Positions 1 to 12,713 of a DNA stretch of 64,000 nt are shown one piece after another. Position numbers and translations under genes: made by a program. The stretch covers positions 3,782,001 to 3,846,000 of the forward strand of contig NW_026944387.1 in assembly GCF_033439725.1 (NCBI RefSeq), written 5' to 3'. The stretch is from Neurospora tetraspora (lineage: Eukaryota; Ascomycota; Sordariomycetes; Sordariales; Sordariaceae). Within the stretch, counting starts at the first letter, position 1; every line of letters starts with the position of its first letter. The notes under the pieces were generated by a model. The model ran no database searches. It worked only from the letters and a program-made list of their open reading frames with translations, and was not told the DNA's origin.

Positions 1-883
1 CTACGAGAGTCTTCAGGAGGTGGACAGAGCTTTTGTCACGGTGGACTATTCCTCCTTGGGCCCCACGGGACATAACCAATGTCATTGATCGGTACGCTAT
101 GGCCTATGGGCTGGATCGCGGTATGTCGTCAAGAGCTCATTGCCGCAGATTACTTCCGCCGAACCGAGGTTGCTACCGCAATGAAAGTGTCCATGTTGGA
201 CGGTTGTGTCTGGGGGTATCCTACATCAATCAAGTAACACAGCTTTTATCGTTTCCATGGTCCAGACCTGTAGTGATAACGGTCGGTTGAGCCCAACATG
301 GCAGGTTCTCAAGGTCAACATCGCTTTGGGGTGCGGGGCTTAGGCATATGGAACAGGATAGTCACGGAAAGTCAACATTCCGATCACCCCAAAATCCAGC
401 TTCTCGGCAGGTTATCTGGAACCTTTCCTCACATCCACTTCTCGGTGGCACTGCCATCCCACCAACACTATAAACAGATTACATCGGGCATCCACGATAA
501 GAGATGCCGAGCGGGACGGGTTGAGCACCGTGGTGCAACTAATACCGGTGCAAGGCTTGGCTGGTAGCACTGGATTGCCCATCGGGCCAACAAATGGTGG
601 TATCTGCCGGCCTTGGCTGCATGCAATATACGGATCTCTTCCACCTTCCGTATTCATCAACAAGAGCATCACGCAAACTTGTACCGCTTTGTCGGAATGC
701 CGTGGCACTGAAAACCTTCTCCAGTTATCGTCCAGTGATGGAGAATGTATGGGCCCACGAACTTATAAGGCAGACGTTGCCAGGGGAGACAGGAGGAAAC
801 ATGGAGTCCGTACCCACGATCCCGCCCCCCTTGCTCGGTACACGAGAGCCGAGCCGGTAGAGCCTCCATCTCTTGGCCAGATA
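1..883. other. no supported gene
   Basis: Short open frames exist on both strands, but none shows a recognisable domain, a signal peptide or convincing splice signals. A gene ending left of the window cannot be excluded, because one frame is open from base 3 to about base 290. I see nothing else here. Confidence 0.5.
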
Positions 884-1087
884 CAGTAGGAACCCCTGTT
901 AATGCAAACACCCCCTTTTGCAAACACATACAAACTGACCCATTAGATGCAAAAGATTTCCGCGGCCCGGATTCCCAGTTTTGTATGTAAGTGAGGCCCC
1001 CGTTAATGCAAAACCCCCTCTTTTGAAAAGGATCCGAGCCATCCCCCATAGTGCCCGGATTAGTTGCATTAACAGGGGTTCCTACTG
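884..1087. mobile_element. 204-bp MITE, Tc1/mariner-pogo type
   Basis: The element has perfect terminal inverted repeats of 24 bp (884-907 and 1064-1087) that begin CAGTAGGAACC. It is flanked by TA on both sides (882-883 and 1088-1089), the target duplication expected for the Tc1/mariner superfamily. The CAGT terminus also fits pogo-like elements. A degenerate copy of the subterminal sequence (GTTAATGCAAAA followed by a C-rich stretch) recurs inside near 990-1025. There is no transposase, so the element is non-autonomous. The superfamily assignment rests on the termini and TA only. Confidence 0.85.
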
Positions 1088-1545
1088 TATCGCCATCCCC
1101 GCTTGAAGCCGGTAAGACTGAGCAGTGAGACAGCGAGGGCTTCCAAGGCAATCCGTCGTATCAGACTTCACACCTGCCAAATTGGGTACATAACGACAGC
1201 GAGTGTTTGCATGTCGCAACTGTTACCTCGAGCTTGACCTTCCCAGTTAAGGCTATATGGCCGGCATATCTCACAAATAGTCCAGATTTTCCCCGCTCTT
1301 GGTAAGCATTCGCAAGATCCAGACCGTTGACATCTTGCCAGTGCTACAGTAGGAAGAGAACGTCAGTGGACAAGGTTGCAGTGTCGGGATTTATAGGGCT
1401 TATCACGATCGACGAGATCCGTCGTGAAGGGCTGCAAGGTACACAAGTATAAGATCAGATCACCTCCCTTGCTTCATCTTGGAGATATCTCGACCCCCCA
1501 TCTCATCTTGTTGGACTCAATCCCAGAGGCAAGCATTAACCCAAC

Positions 1546-3189
1546 ATGAGAACCTCTGTCTTCGCCCTCGCGGCGTCCCTAGCCACCCTGGCCTCGGCCA
1601 AGGAGAAGGCCGTCGACATGACGCTCAAGGCCGAGCTCTACGACAGCGGTGCCAGACATGAACACATCATGGCGCTCAAGCACGTAAGCATTCCGTCCAT
1701 TCCGTCCCTCCCTTCCATACTCTCTCCTCCATCCCTCCTCCATCCCTCCTCCATCCCTTACAGTCACTCTCACTCACATGACTAACACCCTGCCACAACA
1801 GCAAACCTGGGCAGAACTCGACGCCGCCGGCGTCTACGACTCCACCCAATACAAGAAATTCCCCTCCTCCAAGCTCGACTACGTCCCCTGCACCAAGGGC
1901 TACGCCTCCTACATCCCCGGCGACGCCAAGTACACCTTCCGGTGCAACAACCTCGACCTGTACGACTTCAAGACGCACGCCGAGCTCGGCTCTGGCTCCG
2001 GCCGCGGCGCCGGCTCCTGGGGCTGGACTTCGCCCAAGGGGCGCGAGTTCGTGGCCATTGCGCAGGAGGACGGCACTGCGTTCGCGGAGGTCACCAAGAA
2101 GGGCAAGCTGGTTTATTTGGGACGGCTGCCGCAGTATACCACTGCTCAACCTAGCTTGTGGAGGGAGATTAAGGGGTATAAGAGTTATATTTTGATTGGG
2201 AGTGAGGCGGTCAACCACGGCGTGCAGATCTTTGATTTGGCGAAGTTGCAGGATGTTGACCCCGCCAGTCCGAACGTGTTCACGAACGAAAACGACTTGG
2301 ACGGGTGGTGGAACGAGGGATTGCCGGTGGGAAGGTCGCATAATGTGGTGACGAACGAGGAGAAGAAGTACGGTGTGGCTGTTGGGTTCCAGCCGCGGAC
2401 GGGACCGTTGAGGGCCGGGTTGGTGTTCTTTGACTTGACGGATCCGAAGAACCCCAAGACGCTGGGAGGCAGTGGTGAGGATGGGTATGTCCATGATGCG
2501 CAGTGCATTGTGTATCGTGGGCCGGATAGGAAGTATTATGGGAAGGATATTTGTTATGGATATGACGAGGATTCTTTGACGATGTTGGTCTTCCCTTCCC
2601 CTTCCCCCTTCTCCTCTTTTTTGTGCCCAGCTAACACAGCAACAGCTTCGACGTAACCGACAAGCAAAACATCCGCATCATCTCCAACACCTCGTACGAA
2701 GGCGCCTCCTACACCCACCAAGGCTGGGTCCTCGACCCCAACTGGCAACAATACCTAATCCTCGACGACGAGTACGACGAGTACGACGCCGCCGGCCTGG
2801 GCGCCGACGGGTACCCCATCACCTACATCTGGGACATTTCCTCGCTCGAGAAGCCGAAGCAGACGGGCTACTATAAGGGTCTCCGGAGGGGCATCGACCA
2901 CAACCAGTTCGTCCACAACGGGTTCTCGTACCAGAGCAACTACGGCTTGGGTCTCAGCATCCTGGATTTGAGAAGCGTGCCGTTTGATCCCACGGGGAAG
3001 AAGATCAAGGAGGTGGCGTACTTTGATGTCCATCCGGAGGATGATAATGCTCCCGGTGGCGGGAATGTTACTTTCATCGGTACATGGTCTCACTATCCCT
3101 TCTTCCCGAGTGGGTATATTGTCATTAACACGATGGACCGTGGAGCGTTTGTGGTTAAGAGGACGCCGGCTTCTTGGTGGCCTTTCTAA
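1546..3189 (+). CDS. secreted choice-of-anchor B domain protein (LVIVD-type)
   Basis: Three exons: 1546-1683, 1802-2583 and 2646-3189, giving 487 aa. The first ATG opens a signal peptide (MRTSVFALAASLATLASA), so the product is probably secreted or wall-associated. Intron 1 runs GTAAGC to CAACAG. Intron 2 runs GTTGGT to CAACAG and restores the frame exactly (LTI/FDVTDKQN). The body consists of short beta-rich repeats such as GVQIFDLAKL, LVFFDLTDPKNP, IRIISN and LSILDLRSV. These are typical of choice-of-anchor B / LVIVD proteins, which probably fold as a beta-propeller. The biochemical role of the family is unknown. Codon use is strongly C-ending in exon 2, suggesting good expression. No neighbour suggests a pathway. 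Confidence 0.85.
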
Positions 3190-3731
3190 GTTGTGGACGG
3201 GATGGGCCCTGCAGTGGTCTAGTCACTGTTTCTCTTGGTAATGCAAATAAAGACAACGCATGATGCTCAAGGGTAGAAGCCTCCTTCAACCAACCCCTTT
3301 GTTCCAACGCATTTGACAGATGACTTCATTCCACCCTGATCTTTGCCACCTTCATGTCCCTTCCAGTGTCTTGCCTTCGTTCCATCCACGTTTCCTTCCG
3401 CCCTCTACCTGCTCAACTCATCTCATGGTCTTCACTCCTGCTCCTCCTCTTTCTCCTCCTCGCCCCTCTTTACCTGTTCCTTCTCCCGGAAATCATTCAC
3501 CCCGCAGTCCCCGCTCCTTCTCTATGATCTTTGGCAGATGGGTTTGTACCGCCCTCGCCACCCGGGGAGGATCAGTCGGGACATGGGGGGCTGGGTTCCA
3601 GCCGGGCGTGTTGTAGACACACCGACCGTCGATCAACCAGCTGGGACTGGCGCAGGAGACGGTGGTGGTGGACGTACTAGAACTAGCAACTGGGGCGGTA
3701 GTAGTAGTAGGGCTGAGAGCCGAAGAGGTGG

Positions 3732-4352
3732 TTAGGGCCCGATCAGCGTGTAGGTTGTGTTAGGAGCATGAATCGCCGTCAACACCTTTGTGATAGTGGG
3801 GTGGACGACCACGGTAGAGGTAACTAGGGCTGTGGAGTAGTAGGAGATCGAGTTGGAGTTGACCTGTCTCTTCACGGCTTGCGCGAGGGTGTCGGTGGGC
3901 CAGATGGGGACGACAGTGACGCAGATTCCATCTTCTCCTCCCTCAACGATGCAGTGAGGGTTAGGGGCGGCAGGTTTGGATGTAGAAGAGGTGATCAAGG
4001 AAGCCGAAGGAGTAGTATCGTGGGGTGCGTTGGTGACGACGGTGAGGATGGTGGTCAGCTCTGTGGCGGTCGGGATGATGATGGTTGAGAAGATGGTTTC
4101 GGTTGTGACATCGGCTCCTTGGTCGTTCCTCTCGGCTTGGTCGTTGTCGGCTGTAGGGGTGGGGAGACTGCTGTGGATGAGAGAGGGAGATAAGTGCGTT
4201 GAGCTTGAGGTCGTGGAGGTCACGGTTCTGGACGAGAGGGTGTACGATGTGCCCTGGTTCTGGGGGAGGGTAAGAGCGATGGAGGCTAGGTGCGCTAGAG
4301 CGCTCAGGAGGAGCGCCTTCCTGGTAAAGGTTAGGGCTGGGAAGGTGCGCAT
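3732..4352 (-). CDS. Ser/Thr-rich secreted or wall protein
   Basis: A single-exon frame of 206 aa starting at an ATG. The N-terminus has a basic patch followed by a hydrophobic stretch (ALLLSALAHLASIALTLP), a plausible signal peptide cleaved near residue 29. The rest is very rich in Ser, Thr and Pro, with runs such as TVTSTTSSST and TTPSASLITSSTS, which suits heavy O-glycosylation. A KR dibasic site lies near residue 161, followed by repeated TST/TTY motifs. No GPI signal is obvious because the end (TYTLIGP) is not hydrophobic enough. No enzymatic domain is recognised. It lies tail to tail with the choice-of-anchor B gene. An undetected intron near either end is possible. Confidence 0.55.
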   Translation of the reverse strand: MRTFPALTFTRKALLLSALAHLASIALTLPQNQGTSYTLSSRTVTSTTSSSTHLSPSLIHSSLPTPTADNDQAERNDQGADVTTETIFSTIIIPTATELTTILTVVTNAPHDTTPSASLITSSTSKPAAPNPHCIVEGGEDGICVTVVPIWPTDTLAQAVKRQVNSNSISYYSTALVTSTVVVHPTITKVLTAIHAPNTTYTLIGP

Positions 4353-5476
4353 GTTGTGGTTGCCGGAGTGCGGGAGTGAAGAGTGGTCGATGTCGTGGGG
4401 CGATCAGTCAGAGGTAAACCTGGCGAGGTTGGAAGGCCTGACCTTATACTCGAAATTGGAAGATTCTGGGACTCGGCCGATGAAGTGCTCGCAAAACAAA
4501 ACCTTGAGCTCTCGTTTGTCGACGAGTTTCGGAGGTTGAGACGTGAAGGAGGGGAAACTGAAGTCAGGGCAGCCTAAAATACCGGAAGAGAGTGCCAGTG
4601 AATGGGCGAGCACGGACTTCCGGCAGCAACAGGTGAGGGGGCTTATCTATCAAGCGGCATCTGGATCCGCCGTTCGTCACCTCGACGTTCATCCCATCTC
4701 CGACAAACGCTGCAGCAAAATGGACACTGACAAATGGATAGGAGCTCTGGGGACAAACTACGTGATCCGAGGCTCTTGAAACATCGAGCCTCTCTGGTGT
4801 GAGAGCTTGCGAACGACTTTGTTACAGAGTTAAGTCGGTTTCTTTCCTGTTACTCTTTCCAAATCTCACAAATGCAGAAGGAATGGCAAGATCCGTGTGG
4901 GACGCTCCTGCCAATGTTTACGCCGAGACCGGAAAGGGGGTAAAGTGGAGACTGTGCTGGCTATGGACCCTAACCCGTGATGTTCCAAATGGCTCATACT
5001 TTCCTGTCATCAGGAGCTTTTCCTCAACGTCGAATCATTTGAGTCTTCCCCTTCACTGACGTACTGAGTCAATGTAGTTCAATGGAGAAGTTTTGCCTCC
5101 TGCGAATAACAGTCATACTTACAAGATGTTCAGACGGAAGAGAAGTACCGCTGCCTCGCCTGGTCTATACTCTATGTGCCTTCACTACGCGGGTGAGTGG
5201 ACCAGGCCGTTGTTGTGGAATCACCAAATCTATTCACCAGCTTGCTGATATTCATGACTGCTTCTTATTGTCGTCAAACTTACCGTGAATAAGACTCTTG
5301 CACCTATTCTGCACAAATGACAATAGGAACCAAAATCATACATTCAGCTTCCTGGACAGTTAAATACCCAGCGGTGTTCCAGATGTGAGAGCTACCAGAA
5401 GCAACCCCGTCTCTACCAGAGACTTTATCACTAACAAACCAATTCCCAAGAAAGATACCAAAACCAACCAGACAAC
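4353..5476. other. intergenic, nothing recognised
   Basis: This contains the divergent upstream regions of the Ser/Thr-rich gene (leftward) and the small orphan at 5477 (rightward). The short frames lack domains or splice signals. Confidence 0.5.
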
Positions 5477-6077
5477 ATGTTGCGACAGGCGCCCCCAACA
5501 GTCAAAGACAAGATCAGAGGCATCGGCTACCGGTGGGGTGGGAATCTCAAGTACGCGGCAAGCTCGCTTTCGAGGTTCCCCGACCTTCAGGCAAAAGCCG
5601 AGTACGAAGAAGAACGATTCAAGAACTGGGTCACCATCTCCGGCGCTGACAGCTACGATCACGAGGGATATCTCAACAACCTTGAACATCGCGTTGAGTA
5701 CCAGAGGATCAATGACCTACTCAAACGACTGTACTACCTGAGTAAAGATGGTAAGAGGACCACATACGTAACAGCGAAACCGATGACCCTTAACTAACCA
5801 AAGAAATGTCTTTGTAGTTAAAGCCAGAATTACGAAGCACACTACAGAACCGCGATGGAATCAAGACTACTATGTGGCTTTTGGCCCTGGGGGAACCAGG
5901 ACACAAGAGGTAGGGTAACCTATCCATGACCAAACCCCTTTGGCAAGCGGATAGCTGACATTCTTCTTATAGCCTAGAATGAGTGACGCGGCTTTCACGG
6001 AGATGGTACTTCCCAAATACAAGGACATTGAGAAGCTCATCGACGAGTGTTATGCTTTCAAGCCGATTGTTTACTAG
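5477..6077 (+). CDS. small orphan protein, three exons
   Basis: Exons 5477-5750, 5818-5909 and 5973-6077 encode 156 aa. Both introns are typical: GTAAGA...TTTGTAG with a CTAAC branch site, and GTAGGG...TTATAG with CTGAC. Splicing keeps one frame from MLRQAPPTVKDKIRG to YAFKPIVY. The protein is charged, without a signal peptide or membrane segment. Its N-terminal half is probably helical (YEEERFKNW, LNNLEHRVEYQRINDLLKRL). I recognise no family. The clean intron-frame agreement is the main reason to call it real. Confidence 0.7.
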
Positions 6078-6260
6078 GTTCAACTAGGGGAAGCGCGCAA
6101 GGGCATCGACACGTCTCACGCACAGTGGGAAAGATGATGAGGAATGGGGGGAAACAATTGCAAAAACCAAAACAAAAAGTCCAAACATCAAAGATGGAAA
6201 AAGGAAAGGAAGCAGCACAGGGGCAGGATGGGAAAAAGGGGAGAAAAGGGGAGAAAAAGA

Positions 6261-6352
6261 TGGATGCACCGCGGATCGAACGCGGGACCGTCTGTAGAGC
6301 AAGATGGAAATTTCAATGCAAAACAGAAATCATACCACTAGACCATGCACCC
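6261..6352 (-). tRNA. tRNA-Ala (anticodon UGC) with a 20-nt intron
   Basis: The complement folds as a full cloverleaf. The acceptor GGGTGCA pairs with TGCATCC and includes the G3:U70 wobble that defines alanine tRNA. The A box is TGGTCTAGTGG. Anticodon stem TCTGT/ACAGA carries loop TTTGCA, with TGC at the anticodon. The T arm is CCGCG-TTCGATC-CGCGG and the discriminator is A. A 20-nt intron (6297-6316) interrupts the loop after position 37, the canonical place. A T5 run just beyond the 3' end on this strand would terminate Pol III. Confidence 0.95.
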
Positions 6353-6377
6353 ATGGAACTTGTTATGGTAGGCTGTT

Positions 6378-9114
6378 AGCCGCACCTAAGAAGGGCAAAC
6401 CCTGCAGTTTGGACTTGGCACCCGTTCCAGCTTCCAACGTACTGTGTAGCGCAAGTGGCACAATGTGGTCCCGCACCCACCACCCATTCACCCGACGACA
6501 CCTCAATTGCGCTTCATTCGTGATTCGATTGTCACTTTTTCATCGACCTCTGACACAGCGACACCGATCTGCTTCGATTCCCATTTTCGATTTTCCGCGG
6601 TCTCAAGTGATGAGCCAGCTGACTGACTGTTTCAGATGCATTGGTACCTTGCACAGAGACGATCGAAAATGATGAATCTGTCGAATTGGGCTTTGGGCAT
6701 CACCGCGACAATTCCCAAAAGTGCACTTTCCGTTTCTCCCCCGCATTGCGCATCGCAAAGTGCACTTTTGCACGCCCTCAACCACCCAACCCTCAACAAC
6801 AAATTTCGACATCCAACCGTTGGCGTCCCGCATTCCTCATTACGAAATCCGCTTCCGACGAAAACCAGGTGAAGAAGCCATGCATACCGTTCACCTTCCT
6901 CCCTTCAGGTTTCCGCTTAGGCAGCCACCACATCATCACCAACAAACCGTTGTTGGCGAGTGACGAGTTACCCAATGCCAGCCAGATGCCCAACAACCTC
7001 CCTTGAACCTCGCGGTGTAGGGCGATGCAAACATTGTCGACGGGTACTGTATCCCGCGCAAGCCAGATTGCCAGATGGACAGCTTTCTTTCGATGGCTCA
7101 TCGCCGCTGGCATCAGCTTCACAAAAATAGGTTTGTGACGCACGAATGACACAAAGCGGTCAGTCGCAGGCAGTCAAACCGGAAGAGTCCTTCCATCGGC
7201 TCCGCGCGCACGTGTACGTCCGTTCCCGGCGGCAGTTGACGGTAGCTGCCCGGTCGGTGACAATCAGTTAATCAGTCAAGCTCACACCGACGTCCTACAA
7301 TAACATCTTGACCAATCAATACCTTACCCTAGGTATGACGCGTTTTCTTCTTCTACAAGCAGTGGAATTCTCGTGGAAGAGTTCCGACACTCGTCGTGTA
7401 ACGCGAGTCTGGAGATTGAAGTGGAAGAACGCGCGGTGCAACCCGACGCCGTTGAAAGCCTTATCGCTATCGATAGGGAGCGATCAGTGCTTATCGGTAG
7501 GCTACGTACAGCACTGCGACTGGGAAGGTGGGAGATCACGGACGGCACCCCAACCTCCAAACCCAAACTCACAAAAGTGAAGTTTCAAGTTTTGTTCCAA
7601 GTCCGACAACTTGCAGATGCTCACCGTCACCAGGAATTCTGAATCTCCGTTTCCGTTCTTTTCTCTTTGCTCGCTCGAAAGTGCCATTCCATTCCCCCCC
7701 ATGCCTCAACCCAACGGGCAATTGTGAGCACGGCCCCTGGCAGATGTCAATTGTTGGAGCGTCCAACGTCAATGTTGTTGGCCTTCTCCAATTCCCCCGA
7801 AACTGTCTGGACAATGCCAATTCGAAGAGCCAAAAAGCGACGCAGTCAATGACCGCAGAGGAGGCCTCCCAGGTCCGGACTCGAAGCTGTCTTTCCTCCG
7901 CATTTCACCATGTCGATCTGGGGGAAGAAGGGGCGGCCTCTCATTGGTCAAAGCTGCCAAACTGGCGCACCCCTGCTCGAAACAGCTGAGCTTATTTTGA
8001 CTTGGCTCTTTGTTTTGTTGCGCTCAGTCACTCTTGGCCTCTTGGCCTTTTGAAATTGAAACGAGAAACAGAACAAAAGCAGGACCAACTTCTCCGTCGG
8101 CATATGATTGCAAGGGGAGGGATGGGTTGACTTGACCAATGCCAACCCGAACTCGGATTGCTTCTTTACCAAAAGTCAGGACGAAAGCAGCTGATGTTAT
8201 CTCAGAAGTGAAGCAATTTCCTCGCAAATCGTACGTAACCTCACTGACAGGTACAGCTCTCCCTCACCTCAGCAAGCTCAGCGATCTGAAGCTTCAGCAT
8301 GCTCAGCACACCTGACGTTGATGCACTCATGCATTAAACTCGCAGTAGCCATCCGGAGAAATCCCAATTCCCAGCACCAACCGAAGTCAAACAAGTCGAA
8401 TGCCAAGCTCATTCAATTGCATCTAGCCTGCCCTTTTTTCTCCCGCCTTGAGTTTGACGGTTGTTATTGGGTTCTGGAAACATGCCAAGCTCCGAGCCAT
8501 GACATGCAATTTGATATTTCACTGCCCGAGCTCTCTTTCCCAACTCGGGAACTGCCGTGGGTGGTCGGGCTTTGCTTTTCAATGCACCTTCCATTCGACA
8601 AGACCGGTGGAAATTTGGTAATAAACCGCCTTTTCTAACATGCATCGAGGGAAAGCACGAACCCCCCATGCACCCATGTGGCGTTTGCATCTGTCCGCGA
8701 TGTGCAATGACTGAATGATTGAACCGCCCCATTTTGCTAGGGAGAGGTACCTTATCTTCACATTATTCCATTGTTAGGCATTCCTCTTGGCTATGCCCTG
8801 CTGTGCGCCTTGTCCCTTGAGCTTCAGAGCCCCCTTTGTTCATCCCATCCCATATAGTGGGTGGAGAGTGCCTACCGGTACCCCAACTTGTGGTGTGGTT
8901 TGTGCTTCCTCAAGTCAAACACGGCACCACGTCATTCCAAGGAAATACGTGGTACAACCGGGCAACCATCCGGTTCCGCACTGCTTTCGTCAACTCTCCC
9001 CTTTTACTCTTCTCTTTTCTCACTTCCCCTTTGCCTTTCCTTCAACCCACACTCAGCTGAGGTATCGATTTATCGAGCATCGACTAGAAAGAAGACATCT
9101 ACTCAACAGCCCTC
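6378..9114. other. long intergenic / 5' region of the Ca2+-ATPase gene
   Basis: About 2.7 kb without a supportable gene. The many overlapping frames lack domains and splice continuity. The direct repeat of the AAAGTGCACTTT core (near 6718 and 6757) is the only small motif I noticed. Part of this region probably serves as promoter and leader for the gene starting at 9115. Confidence 0.5.
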
Positions 9115-12100
9115 ATGGCGGACCATGAGCCGCAGGGCAACCAGGTACGTATCAGTGTTTACCCCAAACGCGTCTCCCTTTGCAGACCTCCTGACGCAAC
9201 ATCACATTCGCGTCACATTGGGGGCTAACCATCGTTGCCTTTTGCCACAGCCCAAAGGCTTTCAGCTAAACGTCAATGACGCTCTAACTCCGGATCCCGG
9301 CAAGGAAGGGCTGTTCAAGGTCGAGAATAACCCCTTTGCCTACACACCAGGCCACCTCACAAAGCTACTCAACCCCAAAAGCCTCGATGCTTTCTACGCC
9401 CTCGGCGGCCTGGAGGGACTGGAGAAAGGGCTACACACAAATCGAGATTCCGGTCTCAGCGCTGACGAGAAGAACGTCGATGGTACCGTCGCCTTCAAGG
9501 ATGTCGCTCCCCAAGGGACCCCGCAGTACGGCCAGCATGGCGACAACGAGCCCTTTGCTTCAGGCAAGCACGATGCATCCATCCCCGAGCCGCTTCCTCT
9601 GGATCATAAGGCCGGGAGCAATTACGCCGACCGCCGACGCGTCTTCAGAGAAAACCGATTACCCGAGAAGAAGAGCAAGACACTCCTACAGCTAGCCTGG
9701 ACCACGTACAACGACAAGGTGCTGATCCTGCTTACCATTGCTGCTGTCGTCTCCCTGGCGCTCGGTCTGTACCAGACATTCGGCGGCAAGCATGAACCAG
9801 GAGAAGCAAAGGTGGAATGGGTCGAGGGCGTGGCTATCATGGTGGCTATTATCATTGTGGTGCTAGTAGGCACGCTCAATGATTGGCAGATGGAAAGGCA
9901 GTTCAACCAGCTCAACAAGAAACACAACGACCGCACCGTCAAGGTTATCCGCTCCGGAAAGTCTGTCGAGATTTCCGTCTTCGACGTGATGGTGGGAGAC
10001 GTAATGCATTTGTTTGCAGGCGATCTTATTCCCGTTGACGGCATCTTCATTGGCGGCCATGGAGTCAAATGCGACGAATCCTCCGCCACGGGCGAGTCCG
10101 ACTTGCTCAAGAAGACGAGCGCCGATGAAGTGTTTGCTGCGCTGAAAGACATCGCCGATGGAAAGCCTCCCAGAGAGGACATCCACAAGCTCGACCCGTT
10201 TATCATTTCTGGCAGCAAAGTAAACGAGGGAACCGGTACCTTCCTCGTGACAGCCGTAGGCGTTTACTCGAGCTATGGTCAAATTTCCATGGCCATGCAA
10301 ACTGAGCAGGAAGACACCCCGCTGCAGAAGAAGCTAAACACACTCGCCGATTGGATCGCCAAGTTTGGTGGTGGCGCAGCGCTTATCCTCTTCATCGTGC
10401 TATTCATCAAGTTCTGTGTCCAATTGCCGCACAACCACGAATCGGCAGACCAAAAAGGACAGACCTTTCTGCGCCTCTTCATCACCTCTGTGACGGTCGT
10501 TGTTGTCGCTGTCCCAGAAGGCCTTCCCCTGGCTGTTACGCTGGCCCTCGCGTTTGCGACCACTCGAATGATGAAGGACAACAATCTTGTCCGCGTACTC
10601 AAGGCTTGTGAGACCATGGGTAACGCGACAACGGTATGTTCCGACAAAACTGGAACCCTGACTCAGAACAAGATGACGGTGGTTGCTACTACTCTTGGCA
10701 AGAGTCTCAGCTTTGGTGGCACGGATAAGCCGCTGGAGGAACCCGACTCAGAGAAGGAGAAGGCCGATGGATCGGAGGCGCCAAATACTGTGCCCAACAT
10801 GCCTGTGGCAGATTTTACCAGGGAACTCAGCAAGACTACCAAGGAGATTCTCAACCAAGCTAATGCCGTCAACTCGACCGCGTTTGAGGGGGATGAGGAC
10901 GGCGAGAAGACATTCATCGGGTCCAAGACGGAAGTCGCTTTGCTTACGTTCTGCCGTGACCATCTCGGGGCTGCACCGGTGGAGGAGGAGCGCAAGAATG
11001 CTGATATAGTCCAGGTCGTTCCTTTCGATTCGAAGTACAAGCTGATGGCTACCGTCGTTAGACTTACCAACGGAAAGTTTCGCGCATACGTCAAGGGTGC
11101 TTCCGAAATTCTCCTCGAGCAATGCAACACGGTTATTGCCAACCCGAACGAGGATGAGATACGTACTGTCGAGCTTACCGATGAGGATCGCAAGATGTTC
11201 TTGCACACGATCTCCTCATATGCCGGCCAGACCCTTCGTACGATTGGTTCCTCTTACCGCGACTTTGATAACTGGCCGCCTCCGGAGCTTGAGGGCCACG
11301 AAGAACTCACCGCAGACGAGTTCGCAAAGGTTCACCATGACATGACGCTCGTAGCCATCTTTGGCATCAAGGACCCCCTCCGCCCGCAGGTTATCGATGC
11401 CATCAAGGACTGTAACCGTGCCGGTGTGTACGTTCGTATGGTAACTGGCGATAACCTCTTGACTGGCAAGGCAATTGCGAAGGAATGCGGTATCTACAAG
11501 CCCGAAGAGGGTGGAATCGCCATGGAGGGTCCTGCTTTCCGGAAGCTGTCCCCAGATAAGCTCAAGGAAGTCGTACCGCACCTACAGGTCCTCGCTCGCT
11601 CGAGCCCTGATGACAAGAGAATCCTCGTTCGTACCCTCAAAGAGCTAGGAGAGACGGTGGCGGTCACGGGCGATGGAACAAATGACGCGCCAGCTCTCAA
11701 GATGGCGGATATCGGCTTTGCCATGGGTATTGCGGGCACGGAAGTGGCGAAGGAGGCTGCGTCTATCATCTTGATGGACGATAACTTTGCGTCTATTGTC
11801 AAGGGTATCAGCTGGGGTCGTGCGGTCAATGATGCTGTCAAGAAGTTCCTGCAGGTACGTACGGTGCTTTTTCTCTTGAGTGATGCATCAGCTAACGAGA
11901 TGCAAACAGTTCCAACTTACTGTCAATATCACGGCCGTAGCCTTGACCTTTATCTCAGCCGTTTCAAGCGACGAAGAACAGTCCGTCTTGAATGCAGTCC
12001 AGCTTCTCTGGGTTAATCTGATCATGGACACCTTCGCGGCCCTTGCCTTGGCAACCGACCCTCCTTCACACACCGTTCTCGACCGTAAGCCAGATCGCAA

Positions 12101-12713
12101 ATCAGCGCCGCTAATCACGACCAGAATGTGGAAGACAATTATCGGACAGGCCATCGCCCAGCTCGCCATCACTCTCTGCCTCTACTTTGGCGGCCGCTCC
12201 CTCCTCGGCTACAACATGTCAGACCCCACGGAATCCAAACGCCACAGCACCTTCGTCTTCAACACCTTTGTCTGGCTCCAGATCTTCAACGAGCTGAACA
12301 ACCGCCGCCTCGACAACAAACTCAACATCTTCGAGGGCATCACGCACAACTACTTCTTCTGGGTCATCAACGCCATCATGATCGGCGGCCAAGTCCTCAT
12401 CATCTTCGTCGGCGGGGAAGCCTTCAAGATTACTCGTCTGAACGGCAAGGAATGGGGCATGTCTATCGGGCTCGGTGCCATCTCCATCCCCTGGGGCGCG
12501 TTGATCCGCAAGTTTCCCGACCGCTGGGCCGAGGCCATCGTGCCGCATGTGCATATTCCGATACCTAAGATCTTCAAACGCAAGAAGGAGAATGAAGATC
12601 CGGAGAAGCAGCAATTGGAGAGGCCTCCCCCGCCCCCGGGCAGAGTGCATACCGGGTTGAGAGGACAGAGGGCGAGGGTGCATAGTTCGAGGTTGGGGAA
12701 GAGTTGGTCTTAG
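9115..12713 (+). CDS. P-type Ca2+-transporting ATPase (PMCA / Pmc1 class)
   Basis: Exons 9115-9144, 9251-11854 and 11910-12713 encode 1145 aa. The short first exon (MADHEPQGNQ) is set by a GTACGT donor and a GCCACAG acceptor. Signature motifs follow in order: the TGES-type actuator loop (SSATGESD), the TM4 calcium site VPEGLPLAV, the phosphorylation site CSDKTGTLT (aspartate near residue 475), the hinge MVTGDN, GDGTNDAPALKMADIG (near 815), and a C-terminal membrane block with WVNLIMDTFAALALATDPP. This is the type IIB set. The enzyme exports Ca2+ or loads the vacuole with it. It resembles the Neurospora NCA-2/NCA-3 pair, but I cannot say which. The C-tail is short, basic and proline-rich (ERPPPPPGR), without an evident calmodulin site. 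Confidence 0.95.

Noticed and set aside
669-1151. 160-codon minus-strand open frame
   Set aside because: It spans the whole 204-bp MITE, and the text on both sides has no domain. Chance frame.
1676-2494. 272-codon minus-strand frame
   Set aside because: Antisense shadow of the choice-of-anchor B gene, created by its codon bias.
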